DNA from: Collinsella aerofaciens
Lineage (GTDB): Bacteria; Actinomycetota; Coriobacteriia; Coriobacteriales; Coriobacteriaceae
Direction of reading: 5' to 3'
Assembly (NCBI GenBank): GCA_014846205.1
Contig: RKAY01000092.1
Location: 1 to 30,054, forward strand
Length of the DNA: 30,054 nt
The first letter of the stretch is position 1; each line of letters opens with the position of its first letter. Positions 29,294 through 30,054 of the stretch are shown piece after piece. The notes below the pieces were generated by a model. That model made no database searches and was not told where the DNA came from. It saw only the letters and a list, made by a program, of their open reading frames with translations. A program made the position numbers and the translations under genes.

Positions 29294-30054
29294 ATGTCTG
29301 AGAACGAAGAGATCATGAACGAGACCGAGAACGAGATCATGGCTGCCGAGGTCGAGGCAGTCGAGACCGTGGAGACCGAAGCTGCTGAGGTTGAGGCTGC
29401 TGACGAGGTTTCCGCCGAGGAGGCCGAGGTTGTCGAGGCCGCCGCTGATTACGATGACGAAGAGCTGATGGACAAGATGCAGAAGGCCGCCCGCCTGCTG
29501 CGTAGCCGTCGCTTTGCTATTTCCAAGGAGGAGGAGGCCAAGGCCGAGCGCATGGCGAACATCGAGCGCGCCATCAAGCTTCTTGACCTCAAGCCCAAGA
29601 TGGAGCAGAAGGAAATGTCCGACCTGCTGGGCATGCGCCTTCGTGAGCTCGATGGCCTGATGGCCGAGGCCGAGGCTGCCGATCTGGTCGGCCGCATCGA
29701 CGACGCCGAGGGCGATATGCGCAAGATCGTTGTCTTCGCTGCCGAGGATGCCGCTGAGGGCCTGACCGAGCTTGCCAACAAGAAGGAGAAGCTCCTGCCC
29801 GAGCTTTCTTACGAGGAGGCCACCGAGCTGATGGCCGCTCTCGATAAGGTTATCGCTCCGCTCGTCGCCATGGGCTTGGACGAGGACCGCGGTCCTCGCG
29901 GCGGCCGTGACGAGCGCGGTGGCCGTGGCGGCGACCGTGGCGGTCGCGGTGGCTTTGGCGATCGTAGTGGCCGTGGCGGTGACCGCGATCGCCAAAGCCA
30001 CCGCGACCGCCACGGTCGCCGCCACGGCCACCGCGCTCGTCACGGCCGCCGCGA
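29294..30054 (+). CDS. MarR-like winged-helix protein with acidic N-terminus and RGG tail (3' end outside window)
   Basis: The frame is open from ATG 29294 to the window end, with 253 whole codons visible. Residues 1-55 are very acidic (runs of Glu, Ala and Val). Residues about 60-155 resemble a MarR-type winged helix (KMEQKEMSDLLGMRLRELDG, then LVGRIDDAEGDMRKIVVF). From about residue 197 it is an Arg-Gly-Gly-rich tail (RGGRDERGGRGGDRGGRGGFG), which suggests nucleic-acid, probably RNA, binding. The last 23 codons fall in the right arm of a perfect inverted repeat and read antisense-like residues (RQSHRDRHGRR), so the true C-terminus is doubtful. Regulator or RNA-binding function is inferred. 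Confidence 0.75.
   Translation, partial: MSENEEIMNETENEIMAAEVEAVETVETEAAEVEAADEVSAEEAEVVEAAADYDDEELMDKMQKAARLLRSRRFAISKEEEAKAERMANIERAIKLLDLKPKMEQKEMSDLLGMRLRELDGLMAEAEAADLVGRIDDAEGDMRKIVVFAAEDAAEGLTELANKKEKLLPELSYEEATELMAALDKVIAPLVAMGLDEDRGPRGGRDERGGRGGDRGGRGGFGDRSGRGGDRDRQSHRDRHGRRHGHRARHGRR
29896..30054. repeat. Perfect 69-bp inverted repeat reaching the window end
   Basis: Bases 29896-29964 are the exact reverse complement of 29986-30054, with a 21-nt centre (29965-29985). The left arm encodes the RGG tail, and the right arm is its antisense copy. The arm may continue past the window. A fold-back assembly artefact at a contig end is the likeliest cause. Confidence 0.9.

Noticed and set aside
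29189..30043. A minus-strand frame with a long Ala/Val/Thr repeat at its N-terminus
   Set aside because: It is the antisense of the acidic/RGG gene, and its repeats are produced by the Arg-Gly codons and the inverted repeat.
29896..30054. A hairpin telomere, replication origin or invertible element at the right end
   Set aside because: The palindrome lies in a coding sequence and coincides with the window end, so a fold-back artefact is simpler.
1..30054. tRNA genes, rRNA, CRISPR arrays or complete insertion sequences
   Set aside because: Reading both strands gave no T-loop-like GTTCGAATC context with a matching acceptor stem, no regularly spaced repeats of CRISPR size and no transposase with flanking terminal repeats.

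Overview
The window looks like a chromosomal piece of a Coriobacteriia gut actinobacterium, most likely Collinsella or a close relative. This is inferred from the G+C-rich coding style, Gram-positive ribosome-binding sites, a bile-salt-hydrolase-type enzyme, a wall-anchored protein with an LAATG sorting motif, and the mix of thiamine, methionine and nucleobase genes. No rRNA, tRNA or CRISPR array was seen. Both ends cut through genes, and the right end carries a perfect inverted repeat that suggests a contig end.

Layout. 1-1611: 3' part of a UvrA-like ABC ATPase. 1652-5561: an AT-richer accessory block with an AAA-type ATPase carrying a winged helix, a small serine recombinase and two exported or membrane-anchored proteins (DUF6591-like and DUF4230-like). 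Hairpins sharing CCCTTTGTCACATT bracket it. 5705-8602 (minus): trmL, a CobW-type GTPase, an ArsC-like protein without the catalytic cysteine, and a flavodoxin-fold reductase. 8861-9730: patatin-like phospholipase. 9832-11803 (minus): a thiamine operon (thiM, a DUF77 thiamine-binding protein, thiE) behind a TPP riboswitch with its own terminator. 11967-16528 (plus): HAD phosphatase, LysR regulator, MetE-like methionine synthase, uracil permease.

16589-20772 (minus): an esterase, a 596-residue sortase-anchored beta-helix surface protein and an AzgA-type purine permease. 20966-22482 (plus): a deformylase paralogue lacking the catalytic glutamate, then a choloylglycine hydrolase. 22562-25933 (minus): the Kup potassium transporter and an EamA exporter, with a candidate small RNA between them on the plus strand. 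A LysR gene diverges from the exporter. 27072-28592 is an XRE-type HTH domain fused to an AlaA-like aminotransferase with a second internal start. 28669-29079 is a second short deformylase. From 29294 a MarR-like winged-helix protein with an RGG-rich tail runs off the end.

The genes are mainly nutrient uptake and salvage (uracil, purine, potassium, thiamine, methionine) plus host-facing functions (bile salt hydrolase, surface protein). The most unusual items are the HTH-aminotransferase fusion with its helically phased operator repeats, the two deformylases with complementary motif losses, the possible small RNA, the accessory block, and the terminal 69-bp inverted repeat.
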